From contig OW388300.1 of the NCBI GenBank assembly GCA_936450465.1, forward strand, positions 45,664,358 to 45,728,357: a stretch of 64,000 bases of DNA, in the 5' to 3' direction. The notes below the pieces were generated by a model, which ran no database searches, was not told the origin of the DNA, and saw only the letters and a list, made by a program, of their open reading frames with translations. The position numbers and the translations under genes are program-made. Origin of the DNA: Gibbula magus. Taxonomy: Eukaryota; Mollusca; Gastropoda; Trochida; Trochidae. Within the stretch, counting starts at the first letter, position 1, and each line of letters begins with the position of its first letter. Of this stretch, positions 47,431 through 59,500 are shown piece by piece.

Positions 47431-48059
47431 AAAATTCTGCCGTAAATGAATAAATGAATTCTGGTATTTCCTGTCACTTGAGAGATCTGTGGATTGCACT
47501 AGTATTGATGAATTAGTGAAAGCAACTGTGTAACATATGTGGTGCGTTTGATTAGAGACATGTAGGGGACTGTTGAATGGTTACAAGTTAAGCAACTCCT
47601 TAGCTTCATTCAGTGTCACAACCCCCTATCCTTTTAGATCGTGACGTCAAATACGGAACTAGACCCCTGTATATCGCTACCAAAAGATAAACAAAGAAAT
47701 TATGAAAATATAAGAATGCATCACATCGAAGATGAACGACAGAACCTGAAATTAGTATGTCACTATCCTGAGAGGATATAATAACGCCGAATATAGATCA
47801 ATGAACGTTCATATACACACAAGCATGTACAGCTGATTAACTGATATGGTATTGAATTGGTGTTTATTATTCCTCTTTCTGGAGTAGCAACAGGGGTCCT
47901 TAAACTATGTGACATCTAGAGAAGTAGTTTAATCAAACGCTTAAGTTAACCATATAAGTAAGATAAGAGAGTCTAAGATAGCTTTGATGTGCAGCGTGAG
48001 CCTGTTTCAAATATAGATTTGGGTAAAATTGTGAACTTGTTTATCCACGCGGATTGTTG

Positions 48060-50231
48060 TAGTGTGACCAATTTTGTATGACGTCAAAGAGGGCTTTTCC
48101 AGAATAGACAGTTGACATCCCATTTTAATGAATACGAATGACATATAACATTCAATACGAACACATTTCCGAAACACAACCATATTGTATATATGAAGAA
48201 CGTTCCAATGCAGTGTAAATGGGACGAAAATAGACTGCAGTTGCCTTTTATAGTCTGAAGGTACCCCTACAATGTCTTACACAATGTGAACTGAATGTAA
48301 AAGGCTGCGATCAAGTATCTGCGTTTAAAAACAAAATTTTATGAAGATGTGCCACAAACATTAGATGACTCTGACTCATATAGCTGCGCTTATCAGTGGT
48401 GTCCTGGTCGTCCATCTGATGTCACCAATGAGAGAAACTTAACAGTAAATTCAAAACAGGCGTGTGACCACTAGATACTTATCTGCTGCTCATAAAGGTA
48501 GTATACCATCGGTTGAACGAATTATACATGACAAATAACATATGGATATGGCACCGGCAGTTGGGTCCCCAGAATGTTATCTGAAGACCAATAGCTAAAA
48601 CGTGTCATGGTTAGTCGGCAACCTTTTGACGAAAACCGCGCAGGCCCAAAATAACTTTTGGTCCATGTCGTTACTCAGGATGAAACCTTGGATCACCATT
48701 TTCATCCTGAGACAAAAAGCTAAAGCATGTTACTTTAGTACTAGTGGTTAGATCATGACATCCGTTTTGGGACTCACGGTGCAATAATAATTGATTATTT
48801 GAAGATGAGTTCTACAATCAATGGCGTGTATTACGCAAACTGTGGCAAATACCCTGCCTATACTCCAGGTCTAACCCGCTCACACTCCTTTCTCCTTCCC
48901 CTGCTCAAACAGACTCAGCTCCTTGGCCTTAAAGTTGAGATCGACGAGAACGCCATTGCGATCACAGAGGTGTTTTTAGGGTCAAACGTGTATTTCAGAT
49001 GAGTTGAATATGTTAGAAAAAACGCTTTAAGGTCATTGGAGATTGTGTCGAAAAATAACATTTGAAAGTTTCTTCAGTTTTCACGGTCAAACACTACACA
49101 CCGTATCCATCCATTTTGTAGCCCGCGGTGTGAGATCCTGTCTTCATCCAACCTCTCCCTTCCTACACAATAACACTCGGTGGGGTAGGTGTCGCTCCTC
49201 CTAGAAGCAGAGAACACGTGATGTACTTCGGATTCGTCAACCCTTTTATTCACCATTGTCAATACAATTCGCAATTACCTCAACGACACATACAATGACA
49301 TATACTTTCAAAAGGAAAACAAAAGCTTGTCATTACTTCATGATTTTTTTTTCAACATAGCCTGCTTTCATCTTCATTTAGTCCATTTATCTATGTACAA
49401 CATATTTATTTACTTACTAATCGCAAGATATCTTTTGTAAATCCAGGCGGTCTGAAAAAATGAAATAGAACAGTTGAATACGGACTTTCTATAGAGTGTA
49501 ATGTTATTGTGTATATGAGAACATTGACATGGTGATCTACGCCCCTTGAAAGATACTGAAACGGAAAATGTCGCAATATATGTGGCCAGTTGAAACTCAC
49601 TCCTCCCCTATATCCAACTATCGCCCACTGGCGGTGACTAGACAAGCCTTTGTAGGGGAGACAACACCACCTACCCGCCTATCACGAAATATGTATCCAT
49701 TGTTGTATCAAGTACAATCCACGACTAGTGATTAGAAAAAGAACTCCTTCCTGTCAAGAACTACTGGGCAATGGAATAGTCTACAGACATTTCGCTCTCG
49801 AGTCTCAAATACTCACTAAGCGAAGATATACTCAGTCTGTTTTATCCTGTTTTAAATCTTTTAACTGCTCTCCCGCATCCCACCATGCCAGCACGTGAAA
49901 ATATTCAGCTTTTTTATTGTGCAGTTAACAGGAAGAAGAAAAATAAGAAGCAAACAATAACGCGCTTAACGGAATACTACAACGAAAAATGTCAAAATAT
50001 TTATGAACAGTTGAATCTCACTCTTCCTCCATATGTAACTATCGCCCACAGGCGGTCACAAGACAAGCCTTTGTAGGGGAGACAACTCCCTCTTGTCAAC
50101 AGTCCAAGTCGTCTGTAATGTGTGCTCGGGCCACTTCGGATGTTGATGTTTGATGTTGCGCATCCTTTAAGCACACATTCCACTGCAGTCATGGTGATGA
50201 CGTATAGTAGACATATGAGTAGAACCTTCAT
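48060..50231 (-). pseudogene. Broken duplicate of the SH3b-PGRP gene
   Basis: Homologous to the intact gene at 56568-60427. First exon 50022-50231 is open (signal peptide plus SH3b start, [19 protein letters not shown]). The 3' half of this exon is duplicated at about 49590-49680 (…HRQWAIVGYRGG). Exon 2 is preserved at about 49419-49452. Exon 3 keeps only its first bases ('gcgacacctaccccaccgag', read on the minus strand near 49170-49190) and then jumps into the middle of exon 4 (EGRGW-like, about 49090-49165); the zinc ligand histidine HHG segment is deleted. Exon 5 survives only as a stub at about 48060-48115. No full amidase can be made; a truncated SH3b peptide might be. Confidence 0.8.
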
Positions 50232-50384
50232 CGTTGCTATGTGTGGATAAAAACAAAACACACCATATAATAACATGTGATGCAGGATGAACTAGTTTAG
50301 AAGCGAGCGAAGTATAATATTTAACTGACGACTCAATAATAATATTTTCAATTAGATTTTAATGGAATAAAGTCTCTTCCCCAG

Positions 50385-50800
50385 TATACTAATAATACTA
50401 CTGCAATTTTTTTTATCGATACAGTTCATGTATCAGCTGCAACAACTCAATAAACATGTATAATACAGTAAATATGTACCAATAAATAAATATATATTCT
50501 TACCTTAACGTAACCAATTGTAATTTCTTCTGGAGTACTTTGTTTATACATATATAAATATCAACATGGTAACAGGTGTTTGAACTGAAAATTAATATGC
50601 AAGTATAAGTAATTCCTGTTGAATGGGCCGTGTGTCGCAATGAAATATGAAAACTTATCTTTCAGCGTGTATATGGGCCTGTTTCTCATAAGGTCCACCC
50701 TGGCTGAGTGTAACCCTCTCATCCTCCACCTCACGTTATTCTGGAGTGTAACCTTCCACCTTGAGGCCAAATTTGTCACTGCATGTAGAACAACCTCAAC
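50385..50800 (+). repeat. Second copy of the 46965-47430 segment
   Basis: Same order of shared motifs as 46965-47430, with small gaps. Together with the flanking PGRP copies this shows repeated local duplication. Confidence 0.7.
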
Positions 50801-51239
50801 TTCACTTTATTCTAAAAAAAATAGTTTTTAGTGGTTAAAGAGTTTATGTTCATAATCAATCATATACTCTTCATTATTTAACGTGCCATTGCTCTCATCG
50901 TTGCCCTAATACGCTGTCAACTGATCACTTGACCAGATTACACAGATAAAAACAAAACAGGAGTTACCTGCGTTTGCAGCGCCACCCGTGGTCACATGAC
51001 CCAAACCTCATTCGAATTTTCTGTTCTCATGGAACGGTCGCCTGTTCCCTGAGCTCTCGGATTTTCTGTGTTGCAATGCATCTTTTCTATTAAAATTATA
51101 ACTTGACAAGGTTATGTAGATTTTGTTAGCTTCCTTCTTTCTTCCCCTGTCTCTCGACGTTTCAGGGAATGGTTTTGTGTTGACTTCTTGTGCAGAGTTT
51201 ATTGCCCACCGCTCCAACTTTGAGATGTAGGTTTCTCCT

Positions 51240-53230
51240 TTCTCGTCACTAGGTATGGGACGAGTGGGACGAACCTCTGGCCGCTTCGTCAGTTGTCAGT
51301 CAGTTGCGTAGTGCTGTATGGCCTCAGCTTCTGTTCACTTGTGTCACGTAAAGCTACAGGGTGTTCGCTCTGCTTCGCTTGTGTATCATAGGGGTCAGCT
51401 CCACCTCCACTCAGCCTCCGCTCGACTCACATTGTCGTCGTCTGGGCCTTACCTGGGGTTTTGTGGATGGTGTGGTAATTGCAAGTCGGCAGCACACGAC
51501 CCATACTCATTCAGTCTCCTCGGTCGTCTCCGCAAGTTCTTCCTCACCTGCATGAAGGAAGGCGAAGAAGGAGAAGTGGAGTATAGCCCTGATTTTGATC
51601 GGGCCACCTTTTCATCCAAGTTCCTTGCCTCCCTGAAGGGCATGGTGGCGGGCATGCTAGAGGCCTGGATTCCCTGTGGCCAGTGGAACTGACCACAGAG
51701 GTTAACGAGGTTGCGTCTGCTCCATCTACGCTCGCCTGCTCGACCAGCAGCATCACCGTTCGCTCCCGGCGTTTGCCAAGGAGGCGGAGATGAAGGAAAG
51801 TGTGCCCTCGCTCTACTGCACGTTCGGCTTGGTGGCAAGGGGGCTGGCTCAGGTTATGCTAAGTGCCAGGAGAATCACAGCAGGCCTGACCAATTTCCGT
51901 AGTGACGGTTTCTATGGGCGGAAGGAGCTCCCGGGGAAGATCCATAACAATCTTATGTAAGCGCCAGGCACAGTCTCAACCCTCTTCACCGGTGCCATCC
52001 CTGAAGCCCTCCGCCAAAGGTCTAACTACTGCACCCCCACCTCCAGAAAAAGTTGAACATTAAGGGGAAAGGACCACTAAGATACACCCCTAAGAAGCCG
52101 TTGTGTCCGCCTCAGCTTCATCTGCCTATGACTACTCCATGGGATGGCCTAGACAGCAGCGACCGTATCTTGCAGTTTGTAACAAACGTGCACTGTGTGT
52201 CAGATCCTGAAGCGGGGATTCCAGATCCTCATTTCCTCTTCATCCCCCTCACCTGCGACGCTATGGAGTGTCCTATGTCAGCGGACAGGCTCAAACTGAG
52301 GTGGAAATTCTCAACTTCAAGGTGGTAGCGGAGGGAATTCCGCTGCTGAACCTCACACCAGTGTTCTTCTCCCCCGTGTCCGTTTGGTCAATGAAAGAGC
52401 CAAGAAAATGGCGGCTCATACATGATATGTCAACCGCTCTCTCCTCCTACAACAAATATCTTTTTGTCTCATGACTGTGTCGTCAGTGATACAGTTGTTG
52501 GAGGCCATGCAAGTACCTCCATTTCGCCCTGAGGAAATTTATAATGGAAGGTCCCCGCTTTCAGGATATCATCAGCTATGGAGTGCCCTATGTCTTCAGC
52601 AGGGTGACACATCCGAGCGGACAGTAGCTCCCAACGTCGTGATGTATCTGAATTACGGGTTTGGTCACCATTATTCCCCTTCCGTTCTCAGGGAACAAGG
52701 GGATTTTTTTTATCGCTCTGTTCAAGCGGTTGTGGTGCCTTATAAATCTGGATAGGCCCGATTTCATCACTCATCGTCCTGGGCACAATTCTGGACACGA
52801 TACAGTACAGAGAATTTGTTTCCCGAGAACTGATTTGAAGGATAGACACCTCGATGGACCGGCCTCTCACCTGTGGCAGCTAATCAGGAGCTAATCAGGA
52901 GCCTGCAGACTGCAGTTGACGCCCTCTAAGTCTTCCTAAACACTCACGTCAGGTGTTCATTCATCCTTCACCTAGCCTGGTGGAGGGATGAGGAGAACAT
53001 CAGGGGTGTTTCGCTCCACCTACCACCAGCGATCTCACACCGCCATGAAATCCGGCATGGTGTTGGCCAACCACTACATCCGAGACGTATCTACAAGGAT
53101 TGGGCGGGCATTGCCAGCCTTGTGCCTCAGGTCGTTGCTCGACAATGGACAGCAGCTCCCGACCCTTCCAGATGGCTTGCAGCTCGTCGTCAGTCCGTTC
53201 GACTTTATTTGCGCTTTTTAAATAAAAAAA
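51240..53230 (+). pseudogene. Degenerate DIRS-like retroelement
   Basis: A GC-richer block than its surroundings with several broken plus-strand frames (51318-51692, 52053-52328, 52268-52474, 52471-52755, 52988-53221). Key motif: 'FFSPVSVWSMKEPRKWRLI' followed by 'HDMS' (52362-52433), matching the start of the polymerase domain of tyrosine-recombinase retroelements (xNPxxVVPKxxPGKWRLIHDLS). Downstream 'ILGTILDTIQYREFVSREL' (52780-52835) and 'HVRCSFILHLAWWRDEE' (52947-53000) fit the RT/RNase H end. The upstream frame 51318-51692 could be a gag remnant but is not recognisable. Stops and frameshifts throughout; inactive. LTR-class alternatives cannot be excluded. Confidence 0.55.
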
Positions 53231-53679
53231 CTTTGCATCACATCTTCCTTTTTTGTCTTTGTTGTCTTTCATGAGCTGGCTTCCCTGGAGAAACAGCAGA
53301 TGGAGTCTTCAGGGTGGGGGTGTGGGACATCCTCCCTAGCAGAGCGTTCCCGGCCTTGTCCCCTTGTTGACTTGGTGCATGGCGAGCTACTTCCTTTTAG
53401 CGAGGGTCCACTAGCCTATTAGACTAATTAACTTCTTAACCAACTGCCACCTCTGGTAGGGGGAGTTACCTGCTTCAACTTCCAACTTTGATCTTTGTAG
53501 CCCTCCACCTACTGTGGTACCTTGGCTATGGTGAGTCAAAGACGGCGATAGCACGTTAAATCATCTAAATGATCAAAGCATATTTTGGTCAGGTTTCTTA
53601 GCTTTGGAAATTTAAGATAGTATAAGGTTTATGAACTTAGCTAGGTTTCTTAAAATAATAAAGTCTAATGTGATGAATA

Positions 53680-54000
53680 GTTCATAATATTTGCGAAGTC
53701 AAGAAGTTTTGTTGGAACATATTTTTTTCTAGTTTCATGGAAAGTAGGACAACGAAAAATATACTGCCATTCATCTGCAATTGTAGGCGAGTCGCATAAT
53801 CTTCATGTTCTATTTTCTCTTTGGGTATTATTCCAAGGTCCTGTCTCGACAGGCAAACAGTGATTAGAAGTTTTATTTTGAATTTTAACAACAGATACCC
53901 AAAAGAAGATAAAAATCTTAATGTATTTTTCATATTGTCCTTTCGAACTTACAAATGAATGTGTATATATTTCCTTCACTTTTGGTAACATCGATATTTT
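53680..54000 (-). pseudogene. LINE C-terminal fragment, same family as 45836-47050
   Basis: Minus strand reads 'KTSNHCLPVETGPWNNTQRE', one in-frame TGA, then 'RLCDSPTIADEWQYIFRC' and 'PTFHETRKKYVPTKLLDFAN'. The order (LPxETGxW, then CxxC-like, DEx…Y.F.C) is the LINE tail motif. It is 5' truncated; the only clear break in this stretch is the stop. Confidence 0.72.
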
Positions 54001-54172
54001 AAGTCGTGGCCATGTTTGACTGTAATTACCAGGAAAAGTATATACATTACTTAGTCTGAATGAGTTTACATATGAGAAATATTTTCAACAGAACTTAGCC
54101 ATGATGAGAATTGATTATTTATAATGCTATCTAATCACATAGAATTGTAAATTACTGGAAAAGGCAAGCTTG

Positions 54173-54211
54173 GGGGAAGGGGGGTGGGGGAGGGGGAGGT
54201 GTGGGGGAGGC
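54173..54211 (+). other. G-run tract, possible G-quadruplex
   Basis: Six runs of four or more guanines separated by one to five bases on the plus strand (ggggg, gggggg, ggggg, ggggg, ggggg). It meets the usual G4 pattern of four G-runs with short loops. Confidence 0.6.
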
Positions 54212-54239
54212 AACTGAGTAGATATAGTGAATGAGGTGG

Positions 54240-54750
54240 TGATTTTTGGTGTATACCGGTGCTCCATGTGCAGGTCAGGCTGCTAGTATTATGACAGGGA
54301 GGAAGCCCACAACGCCATGTGGCTATGCAACGATTGGAACTTTCACATACTTTTTTCGGAATATTCTTCACTGCCCTCTTGACGCAGACTGTGTATGCCG
54401 ACGAGTAGAACAAACAGGTTTCGTCAATCGTTTGTTCTGAATAGCATTTATGCCGTTAATGGAAAAATTTTGGAATGAATTTTTAATGATCAATTTAAAC
54501 AAGTGTATATTATGTTTATAATATTGTTTATGTATATATGGTGTATGTTTGTGTTTTTTTTTAAATACTCGAGACTGTATTAGATGTAATGTAAATTTGC
54601 CTCGGGATAATAAAGAATTATCTTATCTTATCTTATCTTAACTAGCGAATCATGGGTGGTACCAAAACCTTACTGCGGTTAAAACATATGTACTCTGCTG
54701 CAGACAAAGATGGTGGGATTCGAACCACGGACCTCTTGGGTCTCTTGTCT
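54240..54750 (+). repeat. SINE-like fragments and (TTATC)n tail
   Basis: 'gctagtattatgacagggag' (about 54282) repeats a motif of the SINE-like fragments at 5160 and 30840. A tail of (CTTAT)n at 54617-54641 follows 'ggataataaag', the usual end of a retroposed unit. The next unit has 'gggattcgaaccacgga' (about 54716), which resembles a tRNA B box (GGTTCGANNCC), typical for tRNA-derived SINEs. Confidence 0.45.
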
Positions 54751-55399
54751 GGGTGTTTGCTGGTCTAGTGGGAGACTGTCAGTTTTGTTTCATAATAAGG
54801 CTTACCATTACAATAAACACATGAATGATTACTTGTATAACTTGATAACATGAAAACCAATCAGCTTGGTACGCACAATAATAGGCGGGAAATAAAATGC
54901 TCGTTCAGCGTTTACGTTATTGAACATGCCCTCTAAACAATTCTTGGAAACAACTCTGGACTCTAGGAAAAGTATGTCATTTATTATCAAAATGGATTGT
55001 GGTTTCCGAATTTGGAATGCAAAATCATGTACTGAATTAGTACAAAAGCGCTCCATTTGTGTAATAGTCTTTTCAAATTAAGGTAAACAGGTTTATTGAA
55101 GTTTCTAATAGCAAAATAAGGAGAAATTATGTTGAAATGACAAATACATAAACATAAAATTCCACATTTGTTTGTGCCAATTATTTCGGATTACCCACAG
55201 TGTCACGTGGGTCATAATTGCTACAGCTTTGTTCATTGGTCATTAGAATTGTAAAGATACAAAGACAACGTATATCATTGGTTGAAAGTTGTTCAGAAAA
55301 TTCCAACGTGTGCAACCCCCAAGCAATAAGATAGGTGTGCTGAGTTTATGACCAAAATTAAACATTTCTAGACACAGGAATGCTGATAGGATATCTTCC

Positions 55400-56300
55400 A
55401 AATTCACCGTATGTTCAGTTATTGGGAAATGTCATTCTACTGAAGGTAAATTTTGTCCTAAATGAAATGTATCCTGATATTTCCTGTCCGTTGACATGAC
55501 CGTGGATTGTCTTTGCATTGATGAAGCACGAAAACAACTGTGTAACATATGAGGAGCGTTAGAATAGAGACATGTAGGAGACTGTTGAAGTTAAGCAATT
55601 CCTAATTCCTAAGTTTTAATCAGAGTCACCCCCTCACCCAATTCCCACCCAACTTATGCCTACATATATATTTCTACAGAACAATGAGGTTGAATTATAT
55701 TTTGAATTTCACTTGTGAGTTAATCTGACTTTATTTGGCTTCTTGCGAGCTTCACTTACAGTGGTGGTTCCCTGTGCAACCCATTTCATTATTCATAAAG
55801 TAACACCGATACATTTTAGACAATCATAAGGTAAATATTTGTATATGATAAATCTATGTGTTTAACAACTAGTTTATTTTGTGACACTGGTGTAAGGACC
55901 AACCTATTTTCATTACAACGTTCTTTCCCAACTCACTGGGGACATGTGATCAGACTGTCAATAGGCTATTAAAGGTTATCTGTCACCTTCCTTCACTTCC
56001 ACGGCTGGGTTAACAGACGCACACTTTGAATGAAATCACGTGAACAAAGCAACACCACAACTCTGTGTGACAGGGAATCAACCCTTCAAACTTCAATTTA
56101 TCCAGCCATGAAGCGGGACACCCATACTGTACTACACTTATTGTTGTAGGATTTCATTGGTAGTGGTCAACGGACCTACATACAGGGCGTGCTGTCACAT
56201 CGTCTAACACATTTAACATTATAAGGTTTTAACATCTAACAAACAACATAACACACCTTCATGTAAGTTGAGCATTTGTTCTTTAATGTTTTCAGTTTTC
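55400..56300. other. Downstream flank of the PGRP gene, duplicated at 47427-48060
   Basis: No gene. Blocks such as 'aacaactgtgtaacatatg' and 'agagacatgtaggagactgt' recur at 47520-47580, showing that the duplication extends past the 3' end of the gene. Confidence 0.65.
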
Positions 56301-56567
56301 AAACTGGAGATTATCCTTGTAGATCATGACATCAAATACGGAATAAGGCCCAATGTAAATTAAAATATCATTATATCATTTAAATTGGTGTTTGATATTC
56401 CTCTTTTTGGGGCGGCAAGACGGGTTACTTGAACTCTGTCACATCTAGAAAATCATAAACTTAAGTTTAGCATATATGTAAGACAAGATAGGGTAAGATA
56501 GCATCCTTGTGCAGCATCTGTATGTTTCTATACAGATTTTGTAAAAGCTTTTTATAAAAAACATATT

Positions 56568-59500
56568 TTATCCGCGCGGATTGTTATAGTGTGACCAGTG
56601 ATTTATGACGTCATAGAAGGCTTTTCCAGGACAGGAAGTTGAACCGACGTCGCGGTGACCTTTAAGAACGTAGTCTGACCTTAGATGACCTTCGGAGATT
56701 CCGCACTGAATCAGCTTCTTGATAGCAGTCTGTGCGGCAGTGTTCGGAGCTCTGTTAGTGAAGTCACCGATGACACAAAATCCTGGAACATGTCATGTAT
56801 ATGTTGTTTAATGTATAAATCACATTTAGTTATTTGTCTTCTCTACTGTATATCTGCCATGTGTCTAAAGATAAAGACGGTTAATAACATTTTCGGATGA
56901 TCATTTATTTACAAACACAGTTCTTTACGTAGAAAGGGAAAGAAATACACTAGAAAATACACGATTCATTTCGAATTTTACGTGTTTATTGATCAAAGGT
57001 TTAACACATATGATATGCCAGCAATTCATAAACACGTCTTTCATGTATAAAATTCTATATGAGTGTTGCCACTTACTGAAGGTCGATAGATGAATGAATA
57101 TCGATTCACGTAACTCTCTAATGATTGCTCTACCTTTCTAACCTGTGACGTAATGCTTACATTTCCATATTAATGAGTTACACTGCATAATAAATCTCTC
57201 TCACCTTTCCCTCTACTTTTTAGAACATTTAAACCCACCCATAATACTACCAATAACAGTACAGATGCTAATAGATAATTACTTTTCACTCCCCTGGGCA
57301 ATTGAAGTCAAACTGCAATCCATTGTATATCTAAGACCAGTTGGTGATCGCTGAACTTACACATTACACCACGAATGTGTTCAATACTACTCACCGTATC
57401 CATCCGAGTTGTGGCCTGACGTGTGAGCTCCTATCTTCATCCACCCTCTCCCTTCGTACACGTTCCCGTCCTCCCCGATAATGAACGAGTAACCGATATC
57501 ACTCCAACCTGCAAACGCACATGTTCATAGAATACATTTAGACCTCAAAGCATACCAGCCACTCTGGAGCCACATTAGCATACTGGACCCTAACTTCCCA
57601 ATGCAAGGCATAACTTTTCCCAGTCTCCATTACTGGCTGATTTAGGCCTTGCAGTATTTCCTTAAGAAATCTGTGCTTAGAAATCCAGTTCCGCCATGAA
57701 TTTCTGGTGCAGTGGTTCACTATCTAGGCACAAGAAAGCGAGAGAACTACCGCAAGGGTTAAATCAGCCAGTAATGCAGACTGGCGAGAGTTATACCTTG
57801 CGATTTGAAGTTGCAAGTTGTCATGGAGGAGTGTAAATCGATCAGACCAGGTCAGTAGATAAATTCGTACTATTGCTAACATCGTATTTATTCATTTCCC
57901 TGGTTTGATTCTATTAAATCGTTAAATGTAAGTTTATATTAAGTTATAACTAAAGAACATGCAATCATCAACATATATATCAATTAAGGTTAATTGTATC
58001 AAGTTATGTTTCAGTTTCTTACTATATATTTGAGCAATGACAACATCTTACGGTTGGAATCCATATGATATCGCTGGTACGCCTGGACTTTCGCCTTACA
58101 GGAACTCATTGTAGTGCAACGACCACCGGTTCCATGGTGTATGTATACATTGCCGGGGACACGAGACATCGCGGAACTACTTCTAGCTTGGCGAGCTCCC
58201 CACTCGGCTCTGCTGATGATTCTAGGACACCCACTCGGTGGGGTAGGTGTCGCTTCACCTAAAAGCAGAGAATACGTCATGTACATCACATTCGTTTGCC
58301 CCTTTTCGTTGTCAATCACAATTGGCAATTACGCAAAAAAAATCATACAATGAAAGCCTTAGGTAATAATTGCAAAAGGAAAACAAAAGCTAAATGTTTG
58401 TTTTAAGGGCTTTTTTTTCAACGTGACACGCTTTCACCTTAATTTAGTCCATTAATCTATGTATATGTATTTACTTACTAATCGCAAGATATCTCTTGTA
58501 AATCCAAGCGGTCTGAAAACAATGAATTAGAACAAATGAATACACACTTTGAATGAGGCTTTCCATAGATATAGTGTAAATGTTAATGTCTACATGAGAA
58601 CATTGACATAACCGTCTACAGGCCAGAATATGCCTGATTTGAGACGCATGTATGGCATTGTAATAAAACATATTAAACAAACATATTTTGACAAAATAGC
58701 AGAATGGGAGTCAAAGTGGAAAATGGCCTTTCATCCGGGAAAATGTCAGGTCGTCAATATCTAGGAAGAGAAAAAAAAGGTAAGACACCGTATTTTCTCC
58801 ACAGTCAGACACCGGGATCAGTAGACTGTGAAATATCTCGGATGTACCATCACATCAGATCTAAAGTGGGGAACGTTACATCTGTAGCAAGGCAAACCGG
58901 TCTATTGGATTCCTCTAGCGAAACGTGAACATCAGTAACGTGGTTCTGAAGATGAAGGCCTGCCAGAAGCTGGTCAGACCTATCCTTGAATGTTGAAGCA
59001 CGGTCTCTTGGATTCCTCTAGCGAAACGTGAACATCAGTAACATCGTTCTGAAGACCAAAGCCTACCAGAAGCTGGTCAGACCTATCCTTGAATGTTGAA
59101 GCACGGTCTTTTGGATTCCTCAAGAGAAACCTGAACATCAGTAACACTGTTCTGAATACCAAAGCCTTCATAGAAGCACGGTCTGGGATCCCTATCTACA
59201 GAAGGATATTAACAGACTCGAAATGGTACGACGCAGAGCTGCTCGATTTGTTGCAAATATCTATGGTAGAACAAGCGCCACTGACATCATCAACAATCTT
59301 GGTTAGGGTTCACTCCAGTCTGATTAAAATCGACCTTGTTCTGAGGAATAAAATTTGCAAAATTTTCGTCTGCCGGGATACGAACAGGTTCTGTAGATTC
59401 CTCGCCACAAGGTCTGAGAACACCCCGTATAGGCGTGTGTTCAGAACCAGTTTAGCGCAGTCAAAACCCAGTCAAATAGCTGACCAATCACATCATAGTA

